Shown in pieces: positions 17,484 through 26,600 of a DNA stretch of 37,469 nucleotides. A program made the position numbers and the translations under genes. The notes under the pieces were generated by a model. The model searched no databases, had not been told where the DNA came from, and saw nothing but the letters and a program-made list of their open reading frames with translations. Numbering within the stretch: position 1 is the stretch's first letter; the number at the start of each line of letters is the position of its first letter. This DNA is from Corallococcus sp. (GTDB lineage Bacteria; Bacillota; Clostridia; Christensenellales; CAG-314), in assembly GCA_023667435.1 (NCBI GenBank), contig JAMPAB010000009.1:1-37469 (forward strand). The letters run 5' to 3'.

Positions 17484-18647
17484 TCAATCTTGCCGCGACG
17501 CTTTTTTAATGCCTTCGCACAAATGCACGTACTTGACGGAGCAAAACCTTTCGTCTCCGCGCACCTGATACGTAACTCCCTTATGATAGAAATCGAACCT
17601 GTTGCGCCTTACCAACGCTATGCCGTCAATTTCGCTTATGGGAAATTCCTTAATTCCGTCTTCTCCGTATATTCTGAAACGCTCTGCGTTTGCGGTAATT
17701 CTGTCGCCGGATATTCTTTGCTTCTTCTTAAACCGTATACTGTCGTACAGCTCTATATTTTTATCGTCGAACACGTCCGTATTCTGCGACAAAGCAAGAC
17801 GTATTATTTCATTTTGCTCCCAGTCGTGCCACTCGCTTATAACGGAGAATTTGTCGTTCGGAACAATATGCAAGTCCTCCGTATATTCCCATTCTTTTCC
17901 GCAAGCGGTACATCTAAACTTGTTGCCTTTCGAACGGATAGAGGATACAGCGGAGCAATGCGGGCACATATACAGTACGCGTTCGATATTTTCCGCGCGC
18001 TTGTTGCTTTTGAATTTTACGCCGCTTGTCATGTCGTCCACGCGCAAGCTGTCGCAAATAAGTTTAAACAGCTCGTCGATAGGCATTGATTTATATTCGT
18101 CGGGTTGAAGTACGAGACGGATACGCCCGTACATCTTGCCTTTGCGTTTCGATACGCCCCAACGCGGATCGGAACCGTATCCGCCTTCGATATTGTAGAC
18201 GACGAGGGGTACTTTGGATATTTTGACGAACTTTGCCAATGCGTCCTCCATAGGCCACTGCGAACCCGATAAAATACGGTTGCCTTCGGGAAAAACGCCT
18301 ACCGCGCCGCCCTCTCTTAAAACGCGGAGACAGCTGCGTATCGCCGTCGTATCGGTAGAAGATTTCTTTTTGGGAATGGGCGCCACCATATAGCGGAGAA
18401 TGGGGGACACTACTTTCATATTAAACAGGTCGTCCATTGCGCAGAAGTATATGGGACATTTGAAAGACAGCGCGGCAAAAACGGGGTCGAAAGTAGTAAC
18501 GTGATTGCACAGCAAAAGAAACGGACCTTTCAGCGAAGATTTTTCCGCAGTAAAATTATACTTTATTTTCGTATGGATGCGGAATATGCCCCTGAAAAAA
18601 GCAAATATTCCTTTATGCCGCCTTTTTACCCATTTATTCTGCGACAT
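17484..18647 (-). CDS. PlsC-like acyltransferase with a C-terminal zinc ribbon
   Basis: The first 200 of 387 residues are a glycerolipid acyltransferase domain of the 1-acylglycerol-3-phosphate acyltransferase type. They have the catalytic HX4D motif in NHVTTFD (48-54) and the phosphate-binding motif FPEGNR (119-124). This suggests phospholipid synthesis at the inner face of the membrane. The second half is not part of standard PlsC: a CxxC...CxxC zinc ribbon (Cys228, 231, 246, 249; CPHC and CTACG) is followed by about 130 residues of beta-rich sequence of PH/GRAM-like appearance (that last point is a guess). The ATG has an AGGAG site. It follows the phosphopantetheinyl transferase gene by 62 bases and is probably cotranscribed, pairing two lipid-related activities. 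Confidence 0.85.
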   Translation of the reverse strand: MSQNKWVKRRHKGIFAFFRGIFRIHTKIKYNFTAEKSSLKGPFLLLCNHVTTFDPVFAALSFKCPIYFCAMDDLFNMKVVSPILRYMVAPIPKKKSSTDTTAIRSCLRVLREGGAVGVFPEGNRILSGSQWPMEDALAKFVKISKVPLVVYNIEGGYGSDPRWGVSKRKGKMYGRIRLVLQPDEYKSMPIDELFKLICDSLRVDDMTSGVKFKSNKRAENIERVLYMCPHCSAVSSIRSKGNKFRCTACGKEWEYTEDLHIVPNDKFSVISEWHDWEQNEIIRLALSQNTDVFDDKNIELYDSIRFKKKQRISGDRITANAERFRIYGEDGIKEFPISEIDGIALVRRNRFDFYHKGVTYQVRGDERFCSVKYVHLCEGIKKASRQD

Positions 18648-18685
18648 TGTCTATCATCTCCTTACATAACCGACGCTTTTACTTT

Positions 18686-18701
18686 GCGGTAAAAATACCG
18701 C
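18686..18701 (-). other. Intercistronic hairpin between the PPTase and acyltransferase genes
   Basis: GCGGTA and TACCGC form a perfect 6-bp stem with a four-base loop just past the stop of the upstream gene. No T run follows on the minus strand, so it is more likely a processing or stability element than a terminator. Confidence 0.4.
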
Positions 18702-18709
18702 TGCGATTT

Positions 18710-19405
18710 TTAATATTTTTTACTCCGACAACGTTCTTCATTCAGTATTTCGCCGAGTTTAAAAGAATTTCCCGAATCCACGTTGACGTAACGGTATTCG
18801 ATGTCAAAATCGCCGACCGACGAAACCGACAGAATATATTCGTCGCCCAAAGCAAAAACAGACGCGGTCTCGAAACGCTCGGACTTACATTCTATTGTAT
18901 TCGGAATAAACGTTTTGCCGCCGTCGCGCTTGAAAACGGCTTCTTTAACCGTCCAAAGACAGTTCGCGTACAAAGCTCTGTCGCCTTGCGGTAATTTCAT
19001 TAAACTTTCGCGTTCGGACGCGGTCAGAATTTTGTCGAGAATCCGTCCGTCGAATCGCGCGGTATTACGCCGTTCCAAATCTACTCCTATTCGGCGGTCG
19101 AATATCGCCGCCGCAACTACGTTTCCGCTATGCGTAACGGAGAACTCCGCAACGCCGCAGGTTAATTTTCCGTTCGCGTTGCGGCTTATATCAACGGCGT
19201 TAAGATCCATTCCCAGCAAATCGTCGAAAGCGTATTCCAGCAACTTCCAGACGTAATACTTGCATTTTCGCGCGCGTTCGTTTCCGCACGCGGAAATTTC
19301 CTTAGCGCGCGCAGAAGACACATGATCGCTTGCGGTAGGAAAAGGATATTGCGCGACGTACACAACCGCCGATTCGAAAACGCTTTTTACATTGTTATCC
19401 GACAT
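18710..19405 (-). CDS. 4'-phosphopantetheinyl transferase superfamily protein (Sfp/AcpS-like)
   Basis: This 231-residue enzyme should move the phosphopantetheine arm of coenzyme A onto a serine of a carrier protein. The family motifs are present: FSVTHSGN (88-95), the Mg2+-binding IGVDLE (Asp109, Glu111) and WTVKEA (151-156, with Glu155 and Lys154). The length matches the Sfp class rather than the short AcpS class. No carrier protein, PKS or NRPS gene is nearby, so the target may be the fatty-acid ACP or an unlinked carrier. There is no ribosome binding site before the ATG. Instead, a good promoter ends six bases upstream, so the mRNA is predicted to be leaderless. Confidence 0.9.
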   Translation of the reverse strand: MSDNNVKSVFESAVVYVAQYPFPTASDHVSSARAKEISACGNERARKCKYYVWKLLEYAFDDLLGMDLNAVDISRNANGKLTCGVAEFSVTHSGNVVAAAIFDRRIGVDLERRNTARFDGRILDKILTASERESLMKLPQGDRALYANCLWTVKEAVFKRDGGKTFIPNTIECKSERFETASVFALGDEYILSVSSVGDFDIEYRYVNVDSGNSFKLGEILNEERCRSKKY

Positions 19406-19411
19406 AATTTC

Positions 19412-19440
19412 AGTTTAACATTCCGACGGTCCGTTGTCAA
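19412..19440 (-). promoter_or_regulatory. SigA-type promoter placing the start of transcription at the PPTase ATG
   Basis: On the minus strand, TTGACA (19435-19440) and TAAACT (19412-19417) are 17 bases apart. Only GAAATT separates the -10 box from the ATG at 19405, so transcription should start at or within a base or two of the start codon. Confidence 0.65.
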
Positions 19441-19600
19441 GTCATAGCTTTTTCAGTTTGCATACAGAAAGCAAAGATTGCCGTAACGCATCGAAAAATC
19501 CGTTATAAAGCTTGCTATTCGTTTACTAAATCGAAAGACTTTGCCGCGCGGAATAACACTGTTGGTTTGTTATCGCAGCAACGGTTTTTATAGCGAGCAA

Positions 19601-19638
19601 CAAAAACGACGCGCCCGAACAATCGTTTCGGACGCGTC
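19601..19638 (-). terminator. Intrinsic terminator of the sugar symporter gene
   Basis: On the minus strand, a 12-bp stem (19638-19627 with 19619-19608, one G-U pair) closes a seven-base loop and is followed by GTTTTTG. It lies 22 bases past the stop codon of the symporter. Confidence 0.88.
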
Positions 19639-19660
19639 TCAACCGTTCTTGTAATTTCGT

Positions 19661-21523
19661 TTATTCTTTCTGTTCTTCGGTAGGTTCTGCCGCAGGCGCT
19701 TCTGCGCTCGTTACGCCGCCCGATTCGTCGGCGGTTTGCGCGCCCTGTTTGCGCTTTTCGATTTCTACGAGCATCTTGTCGTAGTATTCTTCGTCGATGA
19801 TAAACTTCTTATTCTGAATTATAAGCGCCGCTACTATAAACAGAATAGGCACTACGGTAACCGCCATTCTCAGCCAGATACGCATAGAAGGCGTACTTTT
19901 CGCTTTAAAGTTGTCGTTACCGACGTTGAAAGCGTTACCGTCGGCGTCCGTTCCCGACAATGCCAAAACGTATTGGTTCAATTGCGACATTTCGCTTGTA
20001 TCCAAATCTTTTACGTACGCCACAAAAATCAGATTGTCGCCTGCCTTTTTCATAACGGCGGCGTCGCCGACCGCGCTTATGTACTGGGACTGAATCTGAC
20101 GCGAACCGAGAACGTCGTCGTTTTCCAAACGCGATTCGAAATTCTGCACGGCAGCTTCGTCGTTTTTGTCCAATCCGTTCCATTCCGCAAGATACCGATT
20201 GACGGCTTCAATATACGCCGTCTGCTCGGCAACGGTTTCCATTCGGTCGAAGTATCCTTTCTGCGCTTCGACTGTGGAAATATTCTGAGACAATCCGTAC
20301 ACCGCCGATACCGTCAGTACAAGCGTTACTATACCGTACTTCAACGCGTCGGCGAATTTTGCCATAAACGGGCGAAGCGTAGAAACTACCGCTTCGTTCC
20401 TTTCGTGACGCTTATATTCGTTGTACTCGACGCAGTTGGTCATATTGATAATGCTGGACATATAGAACAGCGACTGTCCTACGAATACGAATATGCCGAA
20501 TATACTGAGCGTGTAAATGTTGAACGGGAACCAACTGACCCAGCCGAGAAGCGCTACTCCCAAGTAACCGAAGCAAGCAACGGCAATAGAGAGTATTTGC
20601 AATTTCTTTCTCCCGAGCTTTTTTGAAAGCGCGGGATAAAGGGCCTGAGCGGCAATGTTGAATATACCGAATATCGCTACGAAAACGATCGCGTTTCCGT
20701 CGTAACCTATTTCCAAATAGTACAAATTGTACGCAAGTCCGACAAGGAGCGACGAACCTATGTTGTAGAACAGCATAGACAGCGTCATCCACAAAATCTG
20801 GTCGTTGTGAATTATCGTGTCCCACATTTGCTTTAAGGAAATTTTTTCGTTAACTTCCATTACCGAACGCGGACGTTCCTTAATAAACAAGACCATAATA
20901 ACCTGCATTACTATGAATATTGCCGCGATACCTATACTTATCCAACGGAAAGCCTGCTGTACGTTGCCGGGATAGAGGAAAGAGATTCCGCCTTGCGCGG
21001 CAAACGCGCCTATTCCCGCGAACACGACGGTCAACATAGTAGCCTGATCGCGCTGTTTCTTTTTACTGGACAAACTTGCAAGCATCGACCAGTAACCTAT
21101 ATCATTCATTGTAAACGCGCTTTCCCATAGTAGGTACATTACCGCCATAAACACAACGAAATTCCACCCCGAAAGGGTTTGCACGTTGAACATAGTGATA
21201 ATTATCGCGCCCGTAAGCACCGCTCCGATAAGAATCCACGGACGGAACTTGCCGAATTTCATATGCGTGCCTTCGATAATCGCTCCCATCATCGGGTCGT
21301 TTATCGCGTCCCAAACGCGCCCCGCTACGCCGATTAACAAGCTTATAGTCGTAAACTGCACGACGGACAGCGTCATACCGAATTGAATATACGTAAGCAA
21401 AAACGACGCTATCAACTGGTAAGACATATCTCTGCCGATACCGGAGATACTGAACAGCCACTTATTTCTGTTAAACTGTTTGTCTTCGGCGGTTATTTCC
21501 GTCTTTAAAACTTTTTCTGCCAT
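19661..21523 (-). CDS. GPH-type (MelB-like) sugar:cation symporter with an extra extracellular loop
   Basis: This 620-residue membrane protein belongs to the glycoside-pentoside-hexuronide:cation symporters of the MFS superfamily. GRVWDAINDPMMG (68-80) carries the cation-site aspartates typical of the family, and GKFRPW (91-96) is the conserved loop between segments 2 and 3. Eleven membrane segments run to about residue 412. Then comes an insertion of about 130 residues (412-545, acidic, containing DADGN), and the twelfth segment follows at about 550-570. The loop should lie outside the cell. The C-terminal tail is long, Ala/Glu/Pro-rich and cytoplasmic. Usual members have about 450-500 residues. 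The ATG has an AAGGAG site. No sugar hydrolase is adjacent, so the substrate is unknown. Confidence 0.88.
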   Translation of the reverse strand: MAEKVLKTEITAEDKQFNRNKWLFSISGIGRDMSYQLIASFLLTYIQFGMTLSVVQFTTISLLIGVAGRVWDAINDPMMGAIIEGTHMKFGKFRPWILIGAVLTGAIIITMFNVQTLSGWNFVVFMAVMYLLWESAFTMNDIGYWSMLASLSSKKKQRDQATMLTVVFAGIGAFAAQGGISFLYPGNVQQAFRWISIGIAAIFIVMQVIMVLFIKERPRSVMEVNEKISLKQMWDTIIHNDQILWMTLSMLFYNIGSSLLVGLAYNLYYLEIGYDGNAIVFVAIFGIFNIAAQALYPALSKKLGRKKLQILSIAVACFGYLGVALLGWVSWFPFNIYTLSIFGIFVFVGQSLFYMSSIINMTNCVEYNEYKRHERNEAVVSTLRPFMAKFADALKYGIVTLVLTVSAVYGLSQNISTVEAQKGYFDRMETVAEQTAYIEAVNRYLAEWNGLDKNDEAAVQNFESRLENDDVLGSRQIQSQYISAVGDAAVMKKAGDNLIFVAYVKDLDTSEMSQLNQYVLALSGTDADGNAFNVGNDNFKAKSTPSMRIWLRMAVTVVPILFIVAALIIQNKKFIIDEEYYDKMLVEIEKRKQGAQTADESGGVTSAEAPAAEPTEEQKE

Positions 21524-21760
21524 AACTGCTCCTTAAATATTCGGATAAAATTTGCAGCAAATTGAAATTTCTTAAAATAAGCTTGCTAATTTTATATAGT
21601 ATAGCATATCGATAACGAAATGTGTTTACAAATGAAAAAATGACATATATGTTTTTTCTTTAATTTTATTTCGGTACGAACAGCGGTAAAACGCAAATGC
21701 CCTACGCCGCAGAAAGACGGTTTTCGAGCGGATAAATCGGGGGATAATTCGAAGTTATAC

Positions 21761-21792
21761 AAAAAAATCGGTCGACCGATACCGATTTTTTT
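21761..21792. repeat. Nested palindrome between the divergent symporter and MATE genes
   Basis: AAAAAAATCGGT (21761-21772) and ACCGATTTTTTT (21781-21792) are a perfect 12-base inverted repeat. Inside it, ATCGGTCGACCGAT (21767-21780) is itself a perfect 14-base palindrome. The element ends 11 bases before the putative -35 box of the MATE gene. It could be an operator, or less likely a bidirectional terminator. Confidence 0.5.
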
Positions 21793-21803
21793 GATAAAAT
21801 CGT

Positions 21804-21831
21804 TTGCGTTTTTTTCGAAAAAAGCTATAAT
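21804..21831 (+). promoter_or_regulatory. Probable promoter of the MATE gene
   Basis: TATAAT at 21826-21831 is a perfect -10 box. TTGCGT at 21804-21809, 16 bases upstream, is a weak -35 box. Transcription would start near 21838, giving a leader of about 75 bases that contains the terminator hairpin. Confidence 0.5.
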
Positions 21832-21858
21832 AAATATTGAAAAGTGAGTTGTACGCCA

Positions 21859-21901
21859 ACGTGCGTAAGTCCGACTAATCGGACTTGCGCGCGTTTTTTT
21901 T
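21859..21901 (+). terminator. Strong intrinsic terminator in the leader of the MATE gene (candidate attenuator)
   Basis: A 12-bp stem (21863-21874 with 21879-21890), extendable to 16 bp (21859-21894), closes a four-base loop and runs into eight T. The ribosome binding site GAGG and the ATG of the MATE gene begin 3 and 13 bases after the T run. Because it lies between promoter and gene, it would block expression unless relieved. A short alternative pairing, TACGC (21852-21856) with GCGTA (21863-21867), would disrupt its lower stem. Confidence 0.75.
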
Positions 21902-21913
21902 ACGAGGTAACAA

Positions 21914-23317
21914 ATGGAAACTGCTACGGCAAAACGAAACAAAATGGCATCTATGCCTATGCGCAGACTTATTTGGAAAATGGGATTACCCATGATTATT
22001 TCAATGATTTTGCAATCGATATACAATATCGTCGATACCGCTTTCGTCATCAATATGGGCGAGGAAGGCATAGCGGGTAATCTGGCTCTGACATACGCGT
22101 TTCCCGTTCAACTGTTGATAATAGCAATAGGCGTAGGCACGGGAGTAGGCATCAACGCGCTTTTAAGCAAACAGCTTGGCGAAAACGACGGCGACGGCGT
22201 CAAAAAAACCGTCGGAAACGGTATATTCGTTGCAATTTGCATTTACGCCATATTTCTCCTGTTCGGACTTTTCAGCTGTAAATGGTTTATCTCCATGCAG
22301 TCGGGCGGAAACGTTCAAGCAACCGAAATGGGCGAAAATTATCTTAGAATCTGCTGCTGCTTTTCTTTCGGAGCGATAGGTTTTACTATTTACGAGCGGT
22401 TTCTGCAAAGTACGGGGAAAACGCTCTTTTCCACTATCGCGCAAATATTAGGCGCGGTAATAAATATCGTCTTGGATTACGTCTTCATATATCCGTGCGG
22501 AATGGGAATCGAAGGCGCGGCGTGGGCGACCGTTATAGGACAAATCTGTTCTCTCATAGCGGCTATGATTCTTCATTATTGCGCCAACAAAGAAATAAAA
22601 AACGATATAAAAGCGCTTAAACCGAACGGCGCTACAATAATCGAAATCTACAAAATCGGTATTTCCGCCGCGCTTATGCAAGGATTGCTTTCCGTCATGA
22701 TGCTCGGTATGACAAAAATATTAGGTACGGTAAAGTCGATTGAAACAGCTCAATTACTGCAGGGAAGCTTCGGCATTTACTATAAAATAATGCAGTTTGC
22801 GCTGTTTGCCGCTTTCGGAATGTCGAATACCGTTATCTCTATTCTGTCGTTCAATTACGGAATGAAAGACAAACAACGCGTGCAATCGTGTATTAAACAC
22901 GGTATTATAGACAGCATAATCGTAGCGCTCGTCATTACGGCGTTGTTCGAAGGTCTTGCCGTACCGCTTGCGAAATTGTTTTCGATAGCGGGAGGCGTAA
23001 GCGGCGAAGAAATTCAATCGGTTGTCGCAAATGCCGTCCGCATTGCAAGCATAGGATACGTTTTTATGGCGGTTAGCGTTGCGATTCAGGGAGTATTGCA
23101 GGCATTCCGATACGCGCTGTTGCCGCTTCTGATATCTTTTTTACGCTTATGTCTGCTCGTTCTGCCTATCGCCTACCTCTTTACTCTTTCAGACAACGTA
23201 CTGAATTTAGTATGGTGGACTTTTCCGATCGTCGAAGTCGTCACGGCGGCAATATCCGTCGTTACGTTAAAAATTGCTTACGACAAAAAAGTCCGTACAA
23301 TAGATTGCAATCTATAG
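21914..23317 (+). CDS. MATE-family multidrug/cation efflux transporter
   Basis: This 467-residue, 12-segment exporter is of the MATE (NorM/DinF-like) superfamily. It swaps Na+ or H+ for organic cations or other metabolites across the membrane. The N-terminal lobe opens with the typical MGLPMIISMILQSIYNIVDT (residues 25-44) and continues with GVGTGVGINALLSKQLGE. The second lobe repeats the pattern with KIGISAALMQGLLSVMM. The ATG at 21914 has GAGG six bases before it. It is the only complete plus-strand gene in the left two thirds of the window, divergent from the symporter and convergent with the protease gene. Its leader contains a strong terminator, so expression is probably conditional. Confidence 0.93.
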   Translation: METATAKRNKMASMPMRRLIWKMGLPMIISMILQSIYNIVDTAFVINMGEEGIAGNLALTYAFPVQLLIIAIGVGTGVGINALLSKQLGENDGDGVKKTVGNGIFVAICIYAIFLLFGLFSCKWFISMQSGGNVQATEMGENYLRICCCFSFGAIGFTIYERFLQSTGKTLFSTIAQILGAVINIVLDYVFIYPCGMGIEGAAWATVIGQICSLIAAMILHYCANKEIKNDIKALKPNGATIIEIYKIGISAALMQGLLSVMMLGMTKILGTVKSIETAQLLQGSFGIYYKIMQFALFAAFGMSNTVISILSFNYGMKDKQRVQSCIKHGIIDSIIVALVITALFEGLAVPLAKLFSIAGGVSGEEIQSVVANAVRIASIGYVFMAVSVAIQGVLQAFRYALLPLLISFLRLCLLVLPIAYLFTLSDNVLNLVWWTFPIVEVVTAAISVVTLKIAYDKKVRTIDCNL

Positions 23318-23406
23318 CGATTAACGGTAAGAGCGGCGTCGAATTGCCCTACGGTTGATCCGACAAACCGTACGTTATGCGAACTTAACGTTTTCGACGT
23401 GTGAAC

Positions 23407-23542
23407 GGGCTGTCGCATTAAGCGCATAATATACATTCTTGTGAATAATTATACAAAAAGACGCTGAAAAATATGTATTTCAACGTCTTTTTGTATAACT
23501 TTGAGAGATGTTTTGCATAAAAAATGTTTAATGCGACAGCCC
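23407..23542. mobile_element. MITE-like element with 15-bp terminal inverted repeats and an internal bidirectional terminator
   Basis: GGGCTGTCGCATTAA (23407-23421) is repeated in perfect inverted form at 23528-23542, giving a 136-bp non-coding unit. Inside it, TTATACAAAAAGACG (23449-23463) pairs perfectly with 23484-23498, extended by TGAAA/TTTCA across one mismatch. This inner hairpin has an A run before and a T run after on both strands, so it would terminate transcription both ways. It lies between the convergent MATE and M6 genes. The GGGCTGT start resembles ends of some insertion sequences (from memory, IS1182-like). No target duplication is obvious. The rest of the 306-base gap shows only a small hairpin TACGGTT/AACCGTA near 23350-23372. 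Confidence 0.7.
23449..23498. terminator. Bidirectional intrinsic terminator inside the MITE-like element
   Basis: A perfect 15-bp stem (23449-23463 with 23484-23498), five more pairs across one mismatch and an eight-base loop form the hairpin. AAAAAGACG leads in and CGTCTTTTT leads out, and the same holds on the other strand. It sits 131 bases past the MATE stop and 125 bases past the end of the protease gene. Confidence 0.7.
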
Positions 23543-23623
23543 CTTCATATTTGCCGTTCGATTTACAGAAAAATTTTCAATAAAAATTATCGTACTTTTA
23601 ACGGTTTTTTTCGTTTATACCCG

Positions 23624-26600
23624 TTATGCCGCAGTTGAATTGTAGGTGATTTCAATCGTTGCGGATTCGGCGGAAACGCTTTTAATCGTAATATCGAAAT
23701 TGAGCGTTTTTCCGTCGTTTCTCATATACTGAGGGAACGCTTCGCTCAGTTTGTCGCCCGCCTGCCACAAATCCATATCCGAAGCCCAACCGCCGTAAGA
23801 CGTCGAACTTGTGGACGTCTTGCCGTCCGCTTCGACCAACTTGATAAGAGAAATATTCGTGGTCGAATTGTTGTAGTCCGTCAAAGAACCGTAACTGGTG
23901 CCGTACGGGTTTTTAGCCCACGAGGTAACGTGGTAAATTCTTACGCCGTACTCCGCTCCGTCGTAAAGACTTTCCGAATGCATAGCGTTGAGCCCCTGTG
24001 CGGAGTACAGATCTATAAGCAGATATTCGCAGAAATACGTATTGTCGAAATCCAACGGAATAAGTATTGCGTAACCGCCCGCTTGCGAACTCTTAATGGT
24101 AACCGTCTTAGAGGAGGTGACGATTTCGGGATCGAGCCAACCGAGCATCATCTTGGAGTATACGCCGTGATCGCCTATATTCCAGTCCATCATATCCGCG
24201 CCGCCCAGTCCTTGATCGCTGCCTTGTCTCGTGTTGTAATCGTAGTAATCGTCAAGTCCCAACAAGTGACCCGTTTCGTGTATGTACGTTTCGGTGTTGA
24301 TAATCATTCCGTCGGGCATGGTAGTTCCCGGATCGGCTTTCATAAAGTCGAAACCCGCAAACAGATAGTAGTACGCGTCCAGTCCGTCGTACGTAGTCTC
24401 GCCGCCGTACCAGGTCACGTAAGCCCAGTAGAAATCGGCGTTGTCATAGTCTACGTCTTCGGAATAAATGAGGTAAACCGCATCTATGCAGCCGTCGCCG
24501 TTGGTGTCGTACTTAGTTAAATCCAAACGGCTTTCGTAGTAAGCAAGCACTTCCTCCAACAGCAATGCGGAACCGTCCTTGTCCCAACTGCCCGACGAAT
24601 TCGAGTATTGAACCTTTTGCTGATATTTCGAGTAATACGATGCGGTATTGGAAGCCTTATAAACGGTTTGAATATCGAACGTTATATTAAGTTGTCCGTA
24701 CGAAGACTTTTGATAGAAAGTCTTGACGCTTTCCCAACCCGTCTGAGCAGACGTTCCGTTGAAAGCAAGGTTGAGATTGGCAAGCTGCGCGTCTGTTATG
24801 GTATTGCCGTTTTTGAACTGTACGGGAACAACCAACGCATTGTACGTGCCTGTGGATTTAAGTCCGATCGCTTCGTCTACTTCCAAAAGTTTATCCTGCA
24901 AATTCGCATTGTCGAAAGTTTCGGAATCGTAAACTTGATTTTCCATCACGCCCGTAGGTTCGGTGACGGGTTTGTCTCCTTCTCCTTCGCCGCCTCCGCC
25001 TTCGGTGGCGTCGGGCAGTTCGAAGTTTATTTGACCGTGCTTACCGAAAGTATACGTCAACGTCAAGCCGTTTTCGAAGTCGCCTACGATTTTTGAAATT
25101 TTTCCGTCGGCAACGTAGATTTTAAGGGACGCAAAATTGTATTGGAATTCTCCCAAAACGTAGTTGCCCGCGTCGGCGGGAGATTTCGCTACGTAGCAGT
25201 CGCCCGACTTAATAAACGTATGCTCGTTTAGTTTAGTCAAATAGATAAGGTACATATAGGAAATACATTTTTCGTAGTCTTCCGTACCTTCGGCATATTT
25301 GGTATACGTGCCGTCGCCGTTGTCGTAGTAGAAGTAATCGGTTCCGTCGTCGTAAGCCAGATAATCGGTATACGTTTCTCCGTCTTCCGCTTCGTATCTG
25401 TTTAAAACGGAGGAGCCGAGATATTCGTAGTAATCTTCCATATCGCCCGTTATAGTAACGGAAAAGTTCCACGTTTCGACGTCGGAATATTTTTCGAAGA
25501 CGGTAAGCAGTTCGGCGGGGGTCGTATTTATATCCGTGCCTGCCGCCACCACCGTAAACGTCGCTTTGCCGCTTGCGTCTTCGTACGAAATCGTTACGTC
25601 GAACGAGCCTGCCTTAGAAGTATCGGCGGCGCTTGTATCGAGCATACTTTGCGTAACGGTAACGTTGTTACCGCTCTTATCGGTAATGACAAAGTATTGC
25701 GTGTAATCGACGGTTGCGCCCACTTCCAAAATAAGCGATTTGCTTGTGTCGAGAGTAACCGTGTATTCGGGATCCGACGAAGTAGCGTCGGGTAACTCGA
25801 AGCTTACCTGTCCGAATTTACTGAACGTGAAAGTAAAAGTATAGTCGTCGTTCTGCACGCCTACAATTTTGGAAACGTTTCCGTTTGTTATGTAAACGGT
25901 AACGGATTTCCACGTGTGACCTTCGTATTCTCCCAAAACGGCGTTACCCGTAGCATTCGGGTTTTGAGCCTTGTAGCAGCCGTCGGCGGCAGTAAACGTA
26001 TAATTGCTCAGCTCGGACAAATCGATAAGATTCATATAAAAATATTCTTCGAAATCTTCCGAATCTTCGGAGTATACGGTATACGTGCCGTCGTCTTCCT
26101 CATAGTACCAGTAAGCCGTGCCGTCTTTGCCGTACGTCAGATATTCCGTATAGTCGTAACCGTAGTATGTATATCTGTATAAAACGTCGTCGCCGTAATA
26201 TTCGTAATAATCGTCTTCTTCTTCGCTTACCACGTTGACGGCAAAGTTCCATTCTTCGTTTTTATATTTGTCGAATATAGCTTTGAGATCCGTAGCAGGA
26301 ACTTGCGAACCGGAAACGGTAAACTGTGCCGACGTGCTCGAACCGCCGTAGGAAACCGTAACGGTAAACGAACCCGCTTTGGACATATCCACCTTAGATA
26401 AGTCGAGCATGCTGTTCGTTACCGTAACGTCGTTGCCGTCGCCGTCCTTAATTGTAAAAAACTGAGTGAAATCCACCGTTGCGCCGACAGCGAGAGCGAA
26501 CGATTTGCTCGTATCGACGGAGATTACGCAATTGCCTGAGGGAATGCTTCCTGCGTTGTCCCACTTGGCGTACAAATCCGCCCCCTCGTCAAGCGCCGTA

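Noticed and set aside
21600..21640. Catabolite-response (cre) site upstream of the sugar symporter
   Set aside because: TGTAAACACA-like sequence is present, but the central CG of the cre consensus is missing and no convincing -35 box accompanies the TATACT nearby.
21592..22071. 159-codon minus-strand open frame antisense to the start of the MATE gene
   Set aside because: It is antisense to a clear transporter gene and spans its promoter, palindrome and terminator.
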